Source: Microbacterium sp. SORGH_AS_0862
GTDB taxonomy: Bacteria; Actinomycetota; Actinomycetes; Actinomycetales; Microbacteriaceae
Reading direction: 5' to 3'
Assembly: GCF_030818795.1 (NCBI RefSeq)
Contig: NZ_JAUTAY010000001.1
Coordinates: forward strand, 2,108,001-2,172,000
DNA length: 64,000 nucleotides
Shown here in pieces: positions 59,820 through 64,000 of the stretch; position 1 is the first letter of the stretch; every line of letters begins with the position of its first letter. The notes beneath the pieces were generated by a model, which did no database searches, was not told where the DNA came from, and saw nothing but the letters and a program-made list of their open reading frames with translations. Both the position numbers and the translations under genes were made by a program.

Positions 59820-60626
59820 ATGAGCGAGCCCGCATCCGACATCCGCCTGGTCGCCGTCGACATGGACGGCACGCTCCTCGACGGCGACGGCCGCGTCCCC
59901 GAGGGCCTGTGGCCCATCCTGGAGCGGATGCGGCGCGCGGGCGCCTTTTTCGCGCCGGCCAGCGGCAGGCAGTACGCCACCCTGCGCCGTGAGTTCGAAG
60001 ACCACGCCGACGGCATGGTCTTCATCGCCGAGAACGGCACGTACGTCGTGCGCGACGGCGAGGAGCTGGCCTCCGACACCCTCGACCGTGCCGTCATCGC
60101 CGATGTCCTCGGCCGAGTGCGCGGGATGAGCCGCGATGTCGGCGTCGTGCTCTGCGGCAAGCGCTCGGCATACATCGAGCGCGACGACCGAGCGTTCCGC
60201 GCGGAGGCGGAGAAGTACTACGCGCTGCTCGAGCATGTGCCCGATCTCGAGCAGGTCGACGACGACATCCTCAAGATCGCCGTCTACGATTTCGGCGACG
60301 CGGAGACGGGTGCGGCGACGGCGCTGTCCGAGGTCGCCCGCACGCACCAGGTCGTCGTCTCGGGTGCGCACTGGGTCGATGTCATGAACCGCGGCGTCAA
60401 CAAAGGCGTCGCGCTCCGGCGGCTCCAGGACGTGCTGGGTGTCTCAGCCGAGCAGACCGCCGTCTTCGGCGACTACCTGAACGACCTCGAGATGATGGAT
60501 GCGGCCTACCACTCGTACGCGATGGCCAACGCGCACCCGGATGTGGCCGCCCGCGCCCGCCTGCGCGCGCCCTCGCACCTGGAGCACGGTGTCATCCGCG
60601 TCCTGGAGGAGCTTTACCCCGCCTGA
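59820..60626 (+). CDS. Cof-type HAD-IIB phosphatase
   Basis: A 268-residue cytoplasmic phosphatase of the HAD superfamily, class IIB cap. Motif I is VAVDMDGTLLDGDG (nucleophile D14, acid D16), motif II is in FAPASGRQ, motif III K in NRGVNKGVALRRL, and motif IV is VFGDYLNDLEMM. AYHSYAMANAHPDV is a Cof signature. Such enzymes dephosphorylate sugar phosphates or pyridoxal phosphate. ATG preceded by GGATGGAGGG. Confidence 0.92.
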   Translation: MSEPASDIRLVAVDMDGTLLDGDGRVPEGLWPILERMRRAGAFFAPASGRQYATLRREFEDHADGMVFIAENGTYVVRDGEELASDTLDRAVIADVLGRVRGMSRDVGVVLCGKRSAYIERDDRAFRAEAEKYYALLEHVPDLEQVDDDILKIAVYDFGDAETGAATALSEVARTHQVVVSGAHWVDVMNRGVNKGVALRRLQDVLGVSAEQTAVFGDYLNDLEMMDAAYHSYAMANAHPDVAARARLRAPSHLEHGVIRVLEELYPA

Positions 60627-60637
60627 TGCGCGCACGC

Positions 60638-60675
60638 GACGAGGGCCCCGGCGCGTCTGCTCCGGGGCCCTCGTC
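60638..60675. terminator. Bidirectional terminator hairpin
   Basis: Perfect 14-bp stem (60638-60651 with 60662-60675, GACGAGGGCCCCGG) and a 10-base loop between the convergent HAD and ABC-permease genes. Confidence 0.9.
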
Positions 60676-60687
60676 GTCGCGGCGCGG

Positions 60688-62267
60688 TCAGGCGCCCTTG
60701 AAGCTCTGCAGCTGCGCGAGGAGAGCCGGCGCGTTGCGGTCGAACACGCGACCGCCCACGAGCACTCCGACGATCGCGAACACGACGCCGAGAACGAGTC
60801 CCGCCGCGAGCGCCACGAATCCCCACATCGCGTCGCCCGTCGCGCCGGCGAGGATGGCGGGGATGAGGGAGGGCAACGAGAGCACCGCGATGCCGATCCA
60901 GATCACGAACATGAGCAGAGCCGTCACGACGCTGGCTCCGGGAACCCGCTTGAACGGGCTGTCACCCGGGGCAGGGACGGGCTGCACGATCGATGCCGAG
61001 CTGATCGCGCACACGCCGTATCCGGTCAGGAGCAGGCCGAGACTCGCGCCGAGCACCGGCATGAGCAGCGACCACTGCGTGGACAGGCCCACCGTGATGA
61101 TCGCGATCGCGATGGTCAGCGGCACCCCGAGCCCCGCCGCGGCGAGGAGGCGGCCGGCGCGGTCCTGCCGGCCGCGCGCACCGGTGGCGAGCACCGTCGC
61201 GAAAGCGGTGCCGTCGTAGGACACATCCGCGTAGGAGACGATGCTGAGCACGAAAGCGACGAGCACGGCGGAGTATGCGAACAGCGGGCTGCGTACATCG
61301 CCGCCCGAGTAGAACAGCATGAGAACCGGGAAGATCGGCACCACCAGGAGCTGACGGAGGTAGCGCGGGTCGTGCAGCCAGTAGGTCAGCGCACGCGCCC
61401 ACGTCGCGCCTGTGCCGCCGGTGGGCATGCGCCCGAACCAGCCGATCTTGCCCGCTTTCACCGTGGCGGTGCGAGCGCGCGGCGGTGAAACCAGCGCCGC
61501 GGCCAGCGATCGTCGCCACAGCCACCAGAGGAGCACCAGGGTCGCAGCCCCGATCAACAGCTTCAGGACGCCCCCGAGGATGTCGCCGGAGGCCAGCGTC
61601 GCCGGCACCGCCCACGCCGCGGCGATCGGGGTCCAGGATGCCGCGGAGATGATGCCGCCGATGCGGTCAATGGGATTGCCCGCGGCGGACACTCCCGCGT
61701 CGAGCAGGTTCATGATGCCGATCGTGATGGGCCCGGCGAGCATGATCACGAGGAACGCGAGACCACCGAGGAGCTCCCGCGTGCGGCGGTTCCCGCCGGC
61801 GCTGCTGCTGAGCGCGGCGATGAGCCGCGACACGACGACGCACGTGAGGATGCCGAGCGGGATGCACACGAGGGCGGCGACGAGGGCGATCGGCCACCGC
61901 CACAGCGCGAGGAAGAGGCCGAGTGCGCCCGCGATCGAGGCGATCCCCGGGATCCCGGTGAGCCCGGCGGCCGTGAGGGCGACCATCATCTTGTTCGTCG
62001 TCAGGGGGAACGGGGCGAGCTTGACGGGATCGAGCGTCGTGTCGACGCCCGCGACGAACAGCGGTCCGAGCGCCCAGCCGAGCACGAGGATGCCACCGCC
62101 CGCGGTCACCACCATCGTCACCACATCGAGGCCGGCGAAGCCCGCCGCGAACAGCCCGATCCACACGCCGATCAGGAGCCCGACGGCCCAGAGCCCGCCG
62201 AGGATGAACCCGACGAGCTGCCAGGGGTTGGCGGCGAGGGTGTTGCCGAGGACGCGGAAGCGCAGCT

Positions 62268-62286
<19 letters not shown>
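60688..62286 (-). CDS. ABC exporter permease subunit, 12-13 TM
   Basis: A 532-residue polytopic membrane protein with about 12 TM helices. It starts VVATLLKLRFRVLGNTL and has PFPLTTNKMMVALTAAGL, TWARALTYWLHDPRYLRQLL and DVSYDGTAFATVLATG. It is of the type that pairs with a single ATPase for export. Start GTG at 62286, with GGAGGG upstream, lies 19 bp inside the ATPase gene. No substrate is apparent. Confidence 0.82.
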
Positions 62287-63071
<785 letters not shown>

Positions 63072-63078
63072 GCGCCCC

Positions 63079-63084
63079 ATCCTA
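63079..63084 (-). promoter_or_regulatory. -10 box TAGGAT, leaderless promoter of the ABC ATPase gene
   Basis: TAGGAT on the reverse strand, seven bases before the GTG at 63071. Confidence 0.45.
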
Positions 63085-63137
63085 GGAGCGCGCTGTGCGC
63101 GCCCTCCAGGGGTGGCGCGCGATTCGGCCCGTGGCAC

Positions 63138-63890
63138 TCACCCCAGAGACGCGATCCATTCGGTGAAGCTCTGTCGTCCGATCGTGGCGCCGGCGTCGGG
63201 CAGGAGTCGACCGTCGCGCATCGCTCGTCCGAACGATCCGGGCAATGACACCGCCGGGATCCACCCGTGATGACCCGTGGCGCGGGCGTAGCGCCGGACC
63301 ATGTCGACGAGGCTCTCTTCGTGCGGGCCCGCCAGATCCGGAACGCGTCCGCACGCCGGCATCTCGGCGAGATCGACCAGGCGCCCTGCGACCTCGTCAG
63401 CGGCGACGGGCTGCGTACGCATCCGCGGGGCGAGGTGGATCGGACCGCGGGAGGCGACGGTGAACATCTGCGCCGCGAACTCGTGGAACTGGGTCGCCCG
63501 GAGAATCGTCCACGGGATCGCGCCCTGCTGCACCGCGTGTTCCTGGGCCACCTTCCCGGCGTAGTAGGCGGTGGGTGCGCGGTCGACGCCCACGATGGAG
63601 AGGGCGATGTGGTGGATGACCCCCGCTCGCTCCTCTGCGGACAGCAACGCCCGCGTCGTGGACTCGAAGAAGGCGACCGAGACCGCGTCGCTCCGGCTGC
63701 CGACGCTGAGGACATCGACGACCGCATCGCACCCCTCGATCCGCGCCGCGGCGGAAGTGATGCCGTCGGGTGCCGTGAGGTCGATGCCGGTCACGCGCGA
63801 GAGCAAGCGCACCTCATGTCCCCGTCGCTCGGCCTCGTGCGCGAGTTTGCCGCCGAGCAGCCCGGTTCCTCCCGCGATCGCGATTCGCAT
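63138..63890 (-). CDS. NAD(P)-binding atypical SDR (NmrA-like) protein
   Basis: A 250-residue Rossmann-fold protein. IAGGTGLLGGKLAHEAERRG (residues 5-24) binds the dinucleotide, and a following RGHEVRLLSR favours NADPH. YYAGKVAQEH lies at the place of a YxxxK motif, and WTILRATQFHEFAAQMF is typical of NmrA-like proteins. ATG at 63890. No substrate is apparent. An inverted repeat stands upstream, so it may be regulated by a divergent gene beyond the window. Confidence 0.85.
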   Translation of the reverse strand: MRIAIAGGTGLLGGKLAHEAERRGHEVRLLSRVTGIDLTAPDGITSAAARIEGCDAVVDVLSVGSRSDAVSVAFFESTTRALLSAEERAGVIHHIALSIVGVDRAPTAYYAGKVAQEHAVQQGAIPWTILRATQFHEFAAQMFTVASRGPIHLAPRMRTQPVAADEVAGRLVDLAEMPACGRVPDLAGPHEESLVDMVRRYARATGHHGWIPAVSLPGSFGRAMRDGRLLPDAGATIGRQSFTEWIASLG

Positions 63891-63924
63891 GTCACGTCCT
63901 CTCCGCCCCGTCCTTCGGGTGCTT

Positions 63925-63944
63925 CTGTGTCTTCGACGACACAG
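63925..63944. promoter_or_regulatory. Inverted repeat CTGTGTC-N6-GACACAG
   Basis: A perfect 7-bp inverted repeat 35 bp upstream of the atypical SDR start, with an extra CTGTGTC half-site at 63977-63983. It is a candidate operator in a divergent spacer that runs to the window edge. Confidence 0.5.
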
Positions 63945-64000
63945 CACCGCAGAACGTGAGGTCACAATCGGAGAGGCTGTGTCGTCGAACGGATGAGAGG

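Noticed and set aside
57023..60175. Reverse-strand open frame continuing upstream of the LuxR regulator, up to 1281 codons in all
   Set aside because: Only the part after the GTG at 57022 matches a response regulator. The rest is antisense to, or out of frame with, the kinase and MFS genes and rich in Arg/Ala/Pro.

Overview
The window is high-GC (about 70%) DNA from an actinobacterium. Gene content and style point to the Microbacteriaceae and probably to a Microbacterium-like organism: GTG starts are frequent, the hexamer GGATGC recurs in coding DNA, ATGA/GTGA gene overlaps are common, and a HspR/HrcA heat-shock site, an actinobacterial CsbD-like protein and an araDBA operon are present. This placement is inference from sequence style; no marker gene fixes the species. 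No prophage, insertion sequence, CRISPR array, rRNA or replication origin was seen. One tRNA (Arg, ACG) is present.

Layout. 1-10.2 kb is an envelope/surface region: a membrane acyltransferase cut by the window edge, truA, a phosphodiesterase-like hydrolase, a DUF4012 protein, two related lipoproteins, a processive GT2 synthase, an orphan OmpR-type regulator and a membrane-anchored GH6 glucanase. 10.2-18.5 kb has a tandem universal stress protein, small membrane proteins, a four-gene L-arabinose operon behind a promoter with an overlapping palindromic operator, stress-type small proteins and the tRNA. 18.7-27.1 kb has a YdeP-type molybdopterin oxidoreductase with FdhD, L-serine dehydratase, a MarR regulator divergent from a DUF2207 protein, and an MFS transporter preceded by a 17-codon leader ORF.

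27.3-43.2 kb is the most remarkable part: a near-continuous, translationally coupled + strand cluster of O-acetylhomoserine sulfhydrylase-type enzyme, a complete peptide-type ABC importer, five flavin-dependent LLM monooxygenases, a DmpA-like P1 peptidase, a DUF1684 protein, a 50-residue peptide, a frameshifted ATP-grasp ligase and an AhpD-like protein. The parts suggest uptake of a peptide-like or amino-acid-conjugated organosulfur compound, peptide-bond cleavage, oxidative C-S cleavage and recapture of sulfide as homocysteine. Two promoters with the same TAGCGT box, six bases from the start codon, drive the two halves.

43.2-50.8 kb is bracketed by two about 200-bp near-identical direct repeats, each beginning at a stop codon. 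Between them lie decayed hydrolase and PAP2 phosphatase genes with several frame breaks, a LysE exporter, an ArsR/CDF metal pair with a clear operator, 6-phosphogluconolactonase, an acyl-CoA ligase and an Hsp20 gene under combined CIRCE and HAIR-type sites. 50.8-64 kb holds regulators, a methyltransferase, short-chain dehydrogenases, an aminoglycoside-phosphotransferase-like kinase with a PdxH-like oxidase, a histidine kinase/LuxR regulator/DUF4097 operon, an MFS transporter, a HAD phosphatase and an ABC exporter pair.

A recurrent feature is a TANNNT -10 box lying 6-7 bases upstream of the start codon (truA, fdhF, sdaA, DUF2207, MFS leader, metY-like, DUF1684, lysE, ABC ATPase, marR), the arrangement expected of leaderless transcripts. 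It was used here to choose several start codons.
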